DNA of 64,000 nucleotides from Papio anubis (Eukaryota; Chordata; Mammalia; Primates; Cercopithecidae), in assembly GCF_008728515.1 (NCBI RefSeq), contig NC_044981.1, positions 98,778,043 to 98,842,042 on the forward strand, written 5' to 3'. The notes beneath the pieces were generated by a model. It worked only from the letters and a program-made list of their open reading frames with translations. It was not told the DNA's origin and did not search any database. Below are positions 16,096 through 35,134 of this stretch, piece after piece (position 1 is the stretch's first letter; every line of letters starts with the position of its first letter). Position numbers and translations under genes: made by a program.

Positions 16096-16596
16096 CTTTG
16101 TGGTTTTATCTGCCTCTGGTCTTTGATGATGGTGACGTACGGATGGAGTTTTGGTGTGGGTGTCCTTCCTGTTTGTTAGTTTTCCTTCTAACAGTCAGGA
16201 CCCTCAGCCGTAGATCTGGTGGAGATTTCTTGAAGTCCACTCCAGACCCTGTTTGCCTGGGTATCAGCAGCAGAGGCTGCAGAAGTTAGAATATTTCTGA
16301 ACAGCCAGTGTACCTGTCTGATTCTTGCTTTGGAAGCTTTGTCTCAGGGGTGTACCCCACCATGTGAGTTGTGGGGTGTCTGTCTGCCCCTAATGGTGGA
16401 TGTCTCCCAGTTAGGCTACTCACTTGAGCAGGCAGTCTGTCCATTCTCAGATCTCAACCTCCGTGTTGGGAGATCCACTCCTCTCTTCAAAGCTGTCAGA
16501 CAGGGTTGTTTGCGTCTGCAGAGGTTTCTGCTGCTTTTTTTTTTGTTTAGCTGTGCCATGTCCCCAGAGGTGGAGTCTACAGAGACAGGCAGGCCC

Positions 16597-16680
16597 GAAA
16601 TTTTTAAACACAAGTAACCATATAATGCAAATAATTGTTTGAAGATGCTACTCAAGATTTTTTTAATAGGTTCTTTAGGG
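16597..16680. other. Short spacer between two L1 elements
   Basis: About 85 bases of AT-rich DNA lie between the truncated 5' end of the antisense L1PA and the 5' start of the older sense L1. They are probably pre-insertion genomic DNA. Confidence 0.5.
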
Positions 16681-18099
16681 ATGAAAGCCAGCCAGATGAT
16701 AGAATAGGACTCTCCAGTGCTCATTCCCTGGCAGAAACATCAATTCAAACACCTATCCACACACAAAAATATCTTCACAAGAGCTAAGGAAATCAGGTGA
16801 AAAATTACAGCACCAGGATCTAGCACAAACATAAGAAGAGATGAGTGACAAGTGTAGGAATGACAATCTTACATTACCTGTATCACTTCTTTGCCAACCC
16901 AGGGAGCATAGCGTGGAGAGAGAGATAACCTCTGGATGGGAGAAGGAGAGGGGATTAAGCTCTGGACTTTGTCTCAGATCCCAAAAGTACACCCAACCTA
17001 TTAAAATCCAGAACCAAGCAGACCTCCATTGCCCAGACTCTAGACTGCTACTTGCAAACTGAAGGTCCATGCTTGCACCCAAGCAAGGCAGATCCCATAG
17101 CCCTCAGTTTCAGGCATGTGCAACAGACTTGATCTCTGAGCTACCCTACCTTTCAGCCCAACCTCAGTGATCACAGGCTCCAGAATACCCCCGCACTGGG
17201 CTAGTCCCCACAGTCACATACCTCAGACATGCCTGAACACCTAGTCAACCACTGTAGCACTAGTTAGCATCTGTGGACACAACCAGACTGATCATTGTTG
17301 ATACAAGCTTCAGGCTCACCTAGCACCAAGCAATTCCCTGCATCCCAGGCTCCATTCAAGTCCTGTTGACTCCAGGGTTCAGCCTTGCTCCAGAAGACTC
17401 AGGGCATAGGCCTACACCAGTAGGTGCCAGTGCCAAGCTGAACTCCATGGCTTAAGGATACAACAGCACCCCTGTAGATCTCCAGGCTCCAAGATAGTAC
17501 CTATGGATTCAAGGTCCATGTCCATCCCAGAGGACCCTGGTCCCAAGTCCATCCCAATGCCTGACCAGTCATTGTAGAATCATACTCAAAACCTACCCCA
17601 CTGCCAGCTCCAAGGCCCATCCTATTGTCAGCTCAGTCCCTGTAGACCCAGTTTTCTGGTCAATCAGACCAGAATCATATTGTCAGCCAAGAGAGATAAT
17701 TTGATTTCTATCTACTACCTGGATTAGATACAAACTCCAGGTCTGCCTTTATGTACCCAGGCTCTACCTCCATCCCTGCAGACCCAATCAACAGGTCTGC
17801 CCCAGTGGATCTAGGCTTCAAGCCCAACCTCATGGACCAGGCTCCAGGCTTACGCACCTGTTGATCAATGAATCAGGCAAGCCTTCCAATGACTCCAGCA
17901 GCATGTGCACCCTCAGACCACATCAGATAACCTGCCTAGGATCTCTGTATGGGTGAAAGGTTTCCCCAGTCAAAGTCAGTCTACAAAGACTGTAATAAGT
18001 GCTTACTTAAAATGTGTGGACAACAACATAAGGTAATAAAGAATATAAAGAAAAAGACATAACACCACCAAAAATAAACCAAAATAATCTACAAGTAAC

Positions 18100-19190
<1,091 letters not shown>

Positions 19191-20209
19191 CTCAACAAAG
19201 CCTTGCATCAAAAATGAAGGGGAGATAAATATTCTCTTAGTCAAATAAAAACTGAGACATCCATCGTCACCAAACTGGTCTTAAAATAAATGCCAAAAGT
19301 AGTTATTCAGGGTGAGAGAAAAGGATGGTAATTAGGAATCTGAATATAGGAGAGTATAAAACTTCCTGGTGAAAGTGAGCATGTTGTAAAATTCAGAATA
19401 CCTCAATCAATACTGTAATGGTGGAGTATAAGTCAGTTATATTTTAAATATGAAGATTGTAAGACAAATCTGTTAAAAATAACAATACCAACAATAATTT
19501 GTTAAGCAACACACAATATAAAAAGATGTAAATTATCAGAAATTTAGCATTTGAGGGAGTTGGAAGAGAAGTACAGTTTGTCCTTACAGAGAACCAACTT
19601 TTGGTTTTGTTGATCTTTACAACTGATCCCACAGAAACATAAAAGATCCTCAGAGACTATTGTAAACTCCTCTATGAACACAAAGGAAAAAGTCTAGAAG
19701 AAATGAATAAATTCCTGGAAACACAAAACCCCCCAAAATTCAACCAGGAAATAATTGAAACCCAGAAGAGAACAATAGCAAGTTCCAAAATTGAATCAGT
19801 AGTAAAAAAGTCAATCAACCAAAAAAAGCCCTAGACCAGGTATATTCACAACTGAGTTCTACCAGAAGTATGAAGAAAAGCTCATACCAATCCTATTGAA
19901 ACTATTCCAAAAATTTGAGGAGGAGGGACTCATTTCTAGCTTATTCTACATAGCCAACATCATCCTGATTCCAAAATCTGTCGGAGACACAATGAAAAAA
20001 GAAAGCTACAGGCCAATGACGAACATAGACACAAAAATCCTCAATAAAATACTAGCAAATAAAATCCAGCAGCACACCAAAAATTAATTCACTGTAATCA
20101 GGTAGGCTTGATTCCTGGGATGCAATGTTGGTGTAATATGTACATATCAATAAATGTATTTCACCACATAAACAAAATTAAAGACAAAAATCATGTGATC
20201 CTCTCACCA

Positions 20210-20210
<1 letters not shown>

Positions 20211-20243
<33 letters not shown>
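20211..20243 (+). repeat. (CA)n microsatellite
   Basis: Uninterrupted AC dinucleotide run of about 16 units inside the ORF2 remnant of L1 Y, where the L1 consensus has no such run. It is an expansion that arose after insertion. Confidence 0.98.
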
Positions 20244-20245
<2 letters not shown>

Positions 20246-21272
20246 GCTTTCAGTAAAATCCAACATACCTTCATGATAAAACTCTCAACTAACTAGATTT
20301 CAAAGGAACATCCATCAAAACAATAAGAACCACCTATGGCAAACCCATAGCCAACATCGTAGTGAATGAGCAAAACTGAAACCATTCCCCTTGAGAATTA
20401 GAAAAACAAAAGGATGCCCAATCTCATCAATCCTATTCGATACTTTACTGGAAGTCCTAGCCAGAGCAACCAGGCAAGAGGAACAAACAAAAGACAAACA
20501 AATAGGAAAGGAAGAAGTCAAATTATCTCTCTTCCCTGACAATGTGATTCTAGAAAAGCCTAAAGACTCCACCAAAAGGCTATTTGAACCGATAAACAGC
20601 TTCAGCAAAGTTTCAAGATAGAAAAATCAATGTACAAAAATAGGTAGTATATCCATGTATCAAAAACATTTAAGCTGAGAGTCAAATCAAGAATACAATT
20701 CCATTTACAGAAGCCCCAATAAGAATGCAATACCTAGGAATACATCTAACCAAGGAAGTGACAGATCTCTCCTGGGAAAACTACACAGCACTTTTGAAAG
20801 AAACCATAGATGACACAAACAAATGGAAAAACATCCCATGCTCATAAATAGGAAGAATCAATATTGTTCAAGCGGCAATACTGTCCAAAGCGATTTACAG
20901 TTTCAGTGCTATTCCCATCAAACAACTAACATCTTTTTTCACAGAATTAGGAAAAAAATATTCTAAAATTCATATGGAACCAAAAAAGAGCCTGAATAGA
21001 CAAAGTGATACTAAGAAAAATGAAGAAAGCTGGAGGTATCACAGTAACCAGACTTCAGACTATACTACAAGGCTACAGTAACCAAAACAATATTGTACTG
21101 GCACAAAAACAGACATACAGACCAGTAGAGCAGAATACAGAACCCACAAATAAAGCTGCACACGTACAATCTGCTCCTCAACAAGTCAACAAAAATAAGC
21201 CATGGGGAAAGGACTCTCTATTCAAAAATGGCGCTGGGATAACTGGCTATCCATATGCCAAATAATGAAACT

Positions 21273-21577
<305 letters not shown>

Positions 21578-22496
21578 GGAATGCAACTGGACCCCTAACT
21601 ATCGCCATATAAAAAAATTAACTCCACATGGATTAAAGACTTAAATGGAAGATCTCCAACTATAAAAGTCCTAGAAAAAACGTAGGAAATATCTTTACTG
21701 ATATTGGCCTTGACAAAGAATTTATAGCTAAGTCCTCAAAAGCAGCTACAACAAAAACAAAAATTGACAAGTGAGACCTAGTTAAACCAAAGAGCTTCTG
21801 CAAATAAAAAGAAATTGTCAACAGAGTAAATAGACAACCTACAGAATGGGAGAAAATATTTATAAAATCTATGCATCCAACTAAGGCCTAGTATCCAGAC
21901 TCCATAAGGAACTTAAATCAATGAGGAAAAAACCAAATAACCCCATTAAAAAGCAAGCAAAGGGGATGAACAGACACTTCTCAAAAGAAAACATATAAGC
22001 GGCTGACAAACATAGGAAAAATGTTCGGAATCACTAATCATCACAGAAATGAAAATAAAAACCACAATGAGATACCATCTCACACCAGTCAGAATGGCTT
22101 TTAAAAAAATAAAAATAAAAAAAATTAACAGACTTTAGTGGGACTTCAGAGAAAAGGGGACACTTACACTATTGGTGGGATTGTAAATTAGTTCAGCCAC
22201 CGTGGAGAGCAATTTGGAAATTTCTCAAAGGACTAAGCCTTGAACTACCATTAAACTCAGCAATTTCATTACTGGATATATAACCGAAGGAAAATAAATC
22301 TTTCTACCAAAAAAAACCCCACGTGAACTCATATGTTCATTACAGCACTATTCACATTAGCAAAAAATGGAACCAATCCAAGTGCCCACCAACAGTGGAC
22401 TGGTTAAAGAAAATGTGGTACATATATACTATGGAATTCTATCAAGCCATAAAAAGGAATGAAATCATGTCCTTTGTAGCAATTTGTATGCAACTG

Positions 22497-22498
22497 GA

Positions 22499-22527
<29 letters not shown>
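22497..22527 (+). repeat. (TGA)n microsatellite at an Alu target site
   Basis: About nine GAT/TGA units lie directly before the T run of an antisense Alu. The right-hand flank is GAGATGATT (22852-22860), so the array appears to have grown within the left copy of the target duplication. Confidence 0.9.
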
Positions 22528-22531
<4 letters not shown>

Positions 22532-22850
22532 TTTGTTTGTTTTTTTGAGACAGAGTCTCGCTCTGTTGCCCAGGCTGGAGTGCAGTGACACAATGTTGGC
22601 TCACTGCAAGCTCCACCACCCAAGCTCACGCCATTCTCCTGCCTCAGTCTCCTGAGTAGCTGGGACTACAGGCACCTGCCACCACGCCCAGCTAATTTTT
22701 TTTTAATTTTTAATTTTAATTTTTTAAAAATTTTTAGTGGAAATGGTGTTTCACCGTATTAGCCAGGATGGTCTCGATCTCTTGACCTTGTGACCCGCCC
22801 ACCTCAGCCTCCCAAAGTGCTGGGATTATAGGCATGAGCTGCGCCCGGCC
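22528..22850 (-). mobile_element. Alu SINE, antisense, inside L1 Y
   Basis: T-rich tail with TTTG units (22528-22545), antisense Alu body beginning GAGACAGAGTCTCGCTCTG and ending GCGCCCGGCC at 22850. The middle A-rich linker has expanded as a TTTTAATTTT-type run (22696-22733). It interrupts the end of the L1 Y ORF2. Confidence 0.97.
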
Positions 22851-23160
22851 TGAGATGATTATCTTAAGTGAACTAACCCAGAAAAAGAAAGCAAAATATT
22901 GCAAGTTCTCACTTACAAGTGGGAGCTAAATATTGGGTGCACATGGACATAAAGATGGGAATAGTAGACACTGGAAAATACAAGAGAGGGAACAGAAATA
23001 AAAAGGCAAAATTTGAAAAACTACCTATTGCTTACTTTACTCATTTATTGGGCTTATTTCCAGGTTTAGTCATACTTCAAGCCCCAGTATCATGGAATGT
23101 GTCTTTGTAACAAACCTGCACATGTACCTCTGAAATTTAAAATAAAAGTTGGAAAATGTT

Positions 23161-24345
23161 CTTAAAAATTTTTTAATGTATAGAGATTTTATGCAATCAA
23201 ACTTAATTTTTATCAGTTTAAAATAGCTTGTTATAACTATAGGATGTTTTTTGCAATCCTCTTGGTAAGCACAGTGCAAAAACCTATAGTATATACAAAA
23301 AAGATAAAACATAAAGAAACAAAGCATATCATTAAAGAAAATCACTTAATTACAAACAAAGACACCAAGAGAAGAAGAAAGGAGAAAACTACAAAACAAC
23401 CAGAAAATAACTAACAAATGGAAGTAGTAAGTTTTTACTTATCCACCATTACCCTGAATGATAGATTAAATTTTCCAGTCAAAAGACATAGAATGGCTGA
23501 TGATTAAATAAAAAGGCTAAACTACGTGCTGCCTACAAAAGACTTACTTCACCTGTAAGGATACACACACAATGAAAGTAAAGGAATGAAAAAAGTATTC
23601 CACACAAATGGAAATCAAAAGAGAGCAGGAGTGGCCACATTTGTTAACACTTAAAATAGACTTTAAGTGAAAAACTGTGAAATGAGACAAAGGAGGCCAT
23701 GACATAACAATAAAGAGGTCAATTTATCTAGAGAACATAACAATTATGTATGTGCACTCAGCATCAGAGCACCAAAATATAGAAAGTAAATATCAATAGA
23801 TCTAAAGGGAGGGATACATTGTAATACAACAATATTAAGGAACTATAACAGGGAACAAATCATTTGGACTGAAAATCAATAAGAAAACATGAAACTTAAG
23901 GTACGCTGTAGGCCAAAGGAACCTAACAGACACATACAAGACATTCTACCTAACAGCAGCAGAACACACATTCTTTTCAAGCACACATAGAACATCCTCT
24001 AGGATAAATCACATATTATGCCGCAAAACAAGTCTCAACAAATTTAAGAAGATTGCAATTATATCAAGTATCATTTCCAACCATTACTGGTATGAAACCA
24101 GAAATCAGTATACGCCATAGTAACAGAATGAAGGGTAGAAACTATATGATCATTTCAATAGATTCAGAAAAAGCGACTGACAAAATGCAACATTCCTTTA
24201 TTTTAAGATTCTGAATAATTAGGTATGTACGAATACACCTCAACACAGTATGGATCATATACGACAAACCCACAGCTCATAAACTGAAAGGTGAAACATT
24301 GCAAGCCTTTTCTCTAAGATCAGGAACAAGACAAAGTAGTCTTAC
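23161..24345 (+). mobile_element. Sense L1 'X' continued: spacer, endonuclease and part of RT
   Basis: GTATAGAGATTTTATGCAATC, then ATAGCTTGTTATAACTATAGG and AAAACCTATAGTATATAC, belong to the L1M/L1PB spacer before ORF2, just where element X was interrupted at 19581. The endonuclease half follows (GTGCTGCCTACAAAAGAC, TTCACCTGTAAGG, GGAGTGGCCACATTTG, CACTCAGCATCAGAGCACC). Then, after an internal deletion near 24110, comes an RT piece (ATGATCATTTCAATAGATTC, TCTAAGATCAGGAACAAGAC). It ends abruptly at about 24345, without a 3' UTR. All frames are broken. Confidence 0.8.
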
Positions 24346-25867
24346 TACAAAAGAAATGAAAAGTATGTAATTTCATGCATTTGTTAATTAGCTCAATTCA
24401 GTGATTCCACAATGTATACATATTTTGAAACATGTACATAGTAGACAGAATTTTTGTCAAATAAATACATAAAATGTTAAAAATAATTTATTTAATTTAT
24501 GTCAGCTACATTCTGGGCCACCGATTTTTAAAATTTTACATGTCAAGAAATATTACCAGAGTCTATAATTAACGTCTGAATATAGCAGCTGAGCATTCGT
24601 GTCCCAGTATATTATTTTAAACAGCTTTAACCAGGCCTAAAAGGAAATTTTATGAATTCGGTCATATTTATTAGTTAATTTATTTCATATTTTGAACTTT
24701 GTCAATTATAACAATTATAAATTAACAATCTTATTTATTAAACAAAAGTCTCTCCACTTCATTTTATAATTTTTACTTTACAATAAATAATGAAATAATA
24801 TAATGGCTTTACATGATTTTTCATAAAATTAAAAGTATTGCCATTAAGCCAAATCTTTAATATTAGGCTTAACTGGTTATTAAAATGAAATTAGCAACTT
24901 TATTTTGACTTTTAAAATAATGATTTATATCAGTAAATTTATTAGATAATTTAAAAATAATATAACTGTGAATTGCATTAGTACTACATTTCATGTATTA
25001 AATCCTGAATTTACACAGTCCATTTTAACGATACAAGTAAGAAATCCTAAAGTAATATTTTCCCACCCAAGTTGATATTAGAGAAAAAAATTATGGTCAT
25101 AATTTATAGTAAAGTGTTTATATCTTTCAATGTAACATTGCTTATGTTATTTCATTAAGGTATTACTAAATAAGAATATAGATAGTTCCATATTAAATGA
25201 TCATTTAACTATTTAATTTCCATCATTACACCCAAATAGGGCTCTCTTTTAAAAATTAATTTCTAGAATTTTATTTATAAAACTTTATAGCAAAGATTAT
25301 AAGGTTATATTTTAAAAATTATTTAAAATGCTCAACTGATTTAGATAAGTTTTGACTTGCTTTTGCTTTACCTAATTATAGATTCCTTGTTAAACTATGA
25401 GAGAAGTTTATTTTTAGGTGTGTCATGAAATTCAGAGTTAGAGAATGAAGAAATAAACATATAACTAAAGCCACTCTGAAAAAATACTCAAAATAAAATA
25501 AGCAGAGAATCAATAATGAAAGTAATAGAAACATACTTGTGTATGAACTTGGCAATAAATTATATTTTCCATGCTTCTGTTTCAATCAACAAAGTAGTAA
25601 GGCAAAAAGAAAAATAACATGAATTGACTCATCAGCAAAAAAAAAAATAGTTCGGAAACCAGATTATTAGGGATATTTATGGTTGCATCAAAGATATATG
25701 AAATAATTGACTGTTTTAAGAAATATCTTGGAAACCAATGAACTCAACTCTACTATCACTGATGAGGCAGTTAAAGTCCAAAAGGACTAAGTTTTTTTTG
25801 GTCAAAAATCAAGGTTAGAACTGAAAATTGGTTATTCAATGAAGTAGTCTTTTAGTTAATGTGAAAC
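24346..25867. other. Unassigned very AT-rich DNA
   Basis: Dominated by A/T with many TTATT and AAATAA words; no gene or repeat family recognised. Open frames are chance-length (the 69-codon minus frame at 25376-25585 has no motif). Confidence 0.55.
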
Positions 25868-26010
25868 AAATTCAAACATTTATTCATATATGTACTTCAT
25901 CAGTATCTATTTATCAAGCCCTTTATGTTTATAAAACACTTTATCATGTGCTGGAAATGGAGAAGTGAGAAAATTGAAATGTTCCTATAAATATGTAACT
26001 TACATTTTAC
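25868..26010 (-). mobile_element. Probable L2 LINE 3' fragment, antisense
   Basis: CATTTATTCATATATGTACTTC, then CAAGCCCTTTATG and TGTGCTGGAAATGGAGAAGTGAG, and later TGTAACTTACATTTTAC, follow the L2 words TTATTGAGCACCTACTATGTG, GGTGCTGGGGATACAGCAGTGA and GGAGCTTACATTCTA. Strong decay makes this tentative. Confidence 0.4.
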
Positions 26011-26173
26011 AAAATCATACATTTTTTCTTGTAAAATGATGACTACTATAATATAAACAAATTAGTTAATTGAAAAATAATTTTTATACTAAAATTCCTA
26101 TCAATAATACTCCTCTCACATACTTAACCCCTCAGTGATTTTCACAGTATTTGAAATAATTTAAGTACTGAAG

Positions 26174-28831
<2,658 letters not shown>

Positions 28832-29204
28832 TGTATTAGCCTGTTCTCACACAGCTATAAAAAACTGCCTGAGACTGGGTAATTTATAAAGAAAAGAATT
28901 TTAATTGACTCACAGTTCCACATAGCTGGAGAGGCCTTGGGAAACTTACACTTATGCCAGATGTAGAAATAAACATGTCCTTTTTCACATGGCAGCAGGA
29001 GACAGAAGTGCCAAGCAAACAGGGAAAGACCATTGAAAAACCATCAGGTCTTGTGAGAACTCACTCACTATCACAAAAACAGCAGGGGGATAACTGTCCC
29101 CATGATTCAATTACCTCCCGCCGGGTCCGTCTTACAACATGTGAGGATTATTGAAACCACTGTTCAAGATGAGATTTGAGTGGGGACACAGCCAAACCAT
29201 ATCA
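28832..29204 (-). repeat. MaLR 3' LTR
   Basis: 373 bp. The plus-strand start TGTATTAGCCTGTTCTCACAC and end GGACACAGCCAAACCATATCA are the inverted termini of a THE1/MST LTR. The decayed polypurine tract expected before it lies at about 29205-29225 (pyrimidine-rich on the plus strand). Confidence 0.92.
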
Positions 29205-30746
29205 TTCCGTCCCTGACCTATCCCAAATCTCATGTCCTCACATTTTAAAACACAATCATGCCCTTCCAACAGTCCCCCAAAGTCTAAGTTCATTCCAGCA
29301 TTAATCCAAAAGTCCAAGTCCAAAGTCACATCTGAGACAAGGAAAGTCCCTTCTGACTATAAATCTGTAAAATTGAAAGTAAGTTGTTACTACCTAGTAC
29401 AACGGGAGTACAGATACTGGGTAAATACACCCATTCCAAATGGGAGAAATTGGCCAAAATAAAGGGGCTACAGGCCACATGCAAATCCAAAATCCAACAG
29501 GGCAGTCATTAAACCTAAAGTTTTACTTTGACTCCATATCTAATGTCCTAATTTTGCTGTATGCAAGAGGTGGGCTCCCATAGCTTTGGGCAATTCCATC
29601 CTTGTGGCTTTTCAGGGTACAACCCCCATCATGGCTACTTTCAATGACAGGTACTGCAGCTTTTCCAGATGCACAGTGCAAGCTATTAGTGGATCTACCT
29701 CTCTGGAGTCTGGAGAATGGTGGGCCTCTTCTCACAGTTCCACTAGGCAGTGCCCCAGTAGGGACTCTGTGTGTGGGGTTCAAACTCACATTTCCCCCTT
29801 CACTGCCCTAGCAGAGGTTCTCTGTGTGGGTTCCACTCTAGCAGCAAACTTCTGCCTGGACATCCAGGCATTTCCATACATCCTCTGAAATCTAGGTGGA
29901 GGTTCCCAAATCTCAATTTTTGACTTCTGTGCACCTGCAAGCTCAACACCATGTGGAAGCTGCCAAAGCTTGGGACTTGCACCTCTGAAGCAACAGTCTA
30001 AGCTGTACTTTGGCCCCTTTTAGCCAGGGCACCAAGTCCCACAACTGCACACAGCAGTGGTGCCCTGGGCCTGGCCTACAAAACCATTTTTCTTTCTTAA
30101 GACTCCACACCTGTGATGGGAAGGGCTGCCATGAAGGTCTCTGACATGCCCTGGAGACATTCCCCCCCTTATCTTTGTGATTATTGTTTGGTTCATCATT
30201 ATGTATGAAAATTTCTGCAGTGAGCTTGAATTTCTCCCTAAAGTTTTTTATTTATTTATGTTTCCTATTGCATCATCAGGTGGCAAATTTTCCAAACTTT
30301 TATGCTCTGCTTCCTCTTGAACACATTGGTGCTTAGACATTTCTTCCACCAGATACCCTAAGTCATCTCTCTGAAGTTCAAAGTTCCACAGATCTCTAGG
30401 GCAGGGGCAAAATGCTGCCAGTCTCTTTGCTAAAGCATTAGAAGAATCAACTTTATTCCAGTTCCCAAGAAGTTCCTAATCTTCATTTGAGACCACCTTG
30501 GCCTGGACTTCATTGCCTATATCTCTATTAGCATTCTGGTCAAAGCCATTCAACAAGTCTCTAGGAAGCTCCAACTTTCCCACATCTTCCTGTCTCCTAA
30601 GCCTTCCAAGTCACTGGGAAGTTCTAAACTTTCCCACATTTTCCTATCTTCTTCTGAGCCCTCCAAACTGTTCCAACTTCTGCCTATTACCCATTTCCAG
30701 ATTTGCTTCCAGATTTTTAGGTGTCTTTAGAGATACCTGAGTGGCA

Positions 30747-30763
30747 CCCCACTCCTCGTACCA
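30747..30763 (-). promoter_or_regulatory. Retroviral primer-binding site, tRNA-Leu type
   Basis: The minus strand reads TGGTACGAGGAGTGGGG, five bases inside the 5' LTR. The complement of a tRNA-Leu(UAA) 3' end is TGGTACCAGGAGTGGGG by my recollection, so 16 of 17 bases agree. This fits the ERVL/MaLR habit of priming with tRNA-Leu. Confidence 0.8.
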
Positions 30764-30768
30764 ATTTA

Positions 30769-31115
30769 TGGTATTCATTCTCATGCTGCTATAAAGAACT
30801 GCCCAAGACTGGGTAATTTATAAAGAAAAGAGGTTTAATTGACTCACAGTTCCATGTGGCTGAGTTGGCCTCTGGACGCATACAATATTGGCAGAAGGAG
30901 AAGCAAATATGTCCTTCTTCACGTGCCAAACAAAGAGGAAAAAGCCACTTATGAAACCATCAGCTCTTATGAGAACTCACTATCCTGAGTACAGCACTGG
31001 GGTAACCACTCCCATATTCAATTACCTTTCACTGGTTCCCTCCCATGACACATGAGGATTATGGAAACTACAATTCAAGATGAGATTTGGGTGGGAACAC
31101 AGCCAAATCCTATCA
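30769..31115 (-). repeat. MaLR 5' LTR
   Basis: 347 bp, homologous to the 28832-29204 LTR (shared ACTGGGTAATTTATAAAGAA, TTAATTGACTCACAGTTCCA and AAGATGAGATTTGGGTGGG). Differences between the two LTRs, including small indels, show that the insertion is old. Confidence 0.92.
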
Positions 31116-31639
31116 ACCCATCATAGTACATGTCTTTGGTGGTGAGCAACAGCAGCTATGGGAGGGCCACAGACTTTGCATGGATCCTTCTGTTTAGCTC
31201 CCCTAGGATACAAAAGCATCTACGGGGGAAAAGCATCTATGGTGGGAAAGAACAACCAGAACTGTATGCTGATGGTACAAGGGTAAATTATTGTTTCTGG
31301 AGAAACAGAACAGAAAAATATAATCTACTAAACAAAAAGGAGTAGGAATAAATGCTGGACCTCATACTACAGATGAAGGAAGAACAAGAATATTGGGACA
31401 GCCAATCCTCTGCAATGTAAGGATACCATGCCTAAGATTAAGGCTTAAGGAGACAGAATGTTATTAACCATCAGTGTAGCCACCAACAATTAAAAGATAA
31501 CAATGTGAACCTCTGGAGTGTTCCCTGGTCTCCAAAGGCAATTCTAACAGAATGTAAGGAACTGAGGTCACAGTGAATACCATCACTCCAAAATCTGCTA
31601 GACAATAAGACTAAAACTATCTTGAAAATGATCAAAGTG
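31116..31639. other. Unassigned stretch between MaLR and L1M
   Basis: Moderately AT-rich; possibly decayed L1-related sequence continuous with the element that starts near 31640, but not diagnosable by eye. Confidence 0.4.
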
Positions 31640-33270
<1,631 letters not shown>

Positions 33271-33830
33271 GTAAATCAACATTATCAGAAAAAAATAGAA
33301 GATGTACATCATATTATAATAAGAAAATTTCTGATTATATAATTTCCATTTATAGATAAAGAATAAAACCATGAAATAATTATAAATAAAACAATGTTAT
33401 CAGTTAGTGAAGTTATCTATTCAAAGAATTTCACTGAAAGTTTTAATAATTCAAAACTGTAGAACAACTATATAATTAGGTCCTGGTTGTCAAAAATTAT
33501 ATAATTAGCTGAAGGTCCTGGTTGTCCCATAAGCTTAGACAACAAGGACCTTTTCTAAGTACATAATTTTTAATATATGAACCCTCTGGGCAGGTGAAAT
33601 AGAGAAGTTAATTTAAAAATTGTATCTACATAAATCATCTATTTACACAGCATAAAATATTATAATAGGGTGCTATCACAATAAATGTACTCTATTTTAA
33701 GATTGAATAGGTTCATATTTACATATGAGAAATTCAGTTATAATGAAATAGTATCTATCTCATTGATATTATTTCTTAATGTATGATTTTGGGTGTTCAC
33801 GTACTCCAGAGATACTCATATTGCCTTTTT
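33271..33830. other. Unassigned AT-rich DNA
   Basis: No gene or family recognised. GGTCCTGGTTGTC occurs twice (about 33479 and 33514), each after TATATAATTAG, a small imperfect direct duplication. Confidence 0.5.
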
Positions 33831-33847
33831 AAAAGATTCCCTTTTTA

Positions 33848-35134
<1,287 letters not shown>

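Larger units (their letters stand above)
28832..31115 (-). mobile_element. MaLR provirus (THE1/MST-type, ERVL-MaLR), nearly complete, antisense
   Basis: Two LTRs flank about 1.56 kb of internal sequence, the usual size for the non-autonomous MaLR group. In element orientation (minus strand) the 5' LTR is 31115-30769, the internal region 30768-29205 and the 3' LTR 29204-28832. The LTR ends are recognisable: TGATATGGTTTGGCTGTG at the 3' LTR start and CTAATACA-like ends. A tRNA-Leu primer-binding site lies beside the 5' LTR. The internal region is full of stops; short frames (for example 29586-29888 plus and 29523-29789 minus) are fragments without an intact gag-like or pol product. MaLRs depended on ERVL enzymes in trans. 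The flanking 5-mers ACACC and ACCCA do not form a clean target duplication. Confidence 0.92.

Noticed and set aside
22404..22619. Poly-His-containing frame on the minus strand
   Set aside because: The histidines come from the (TGA)n/(ATC)n microsatellite beside an Alu.
29586..29888. 100-codon frame with Cys residues
   Set aside because: It lies antisense inside the MaLR internal region and has no intact domain.
30747..30763. tRNA gene fragment
   Set aside because: It is only 17 bases long, complementary to a tRNA 3' end and placed beside an LTR, so it is a primer-binding site.
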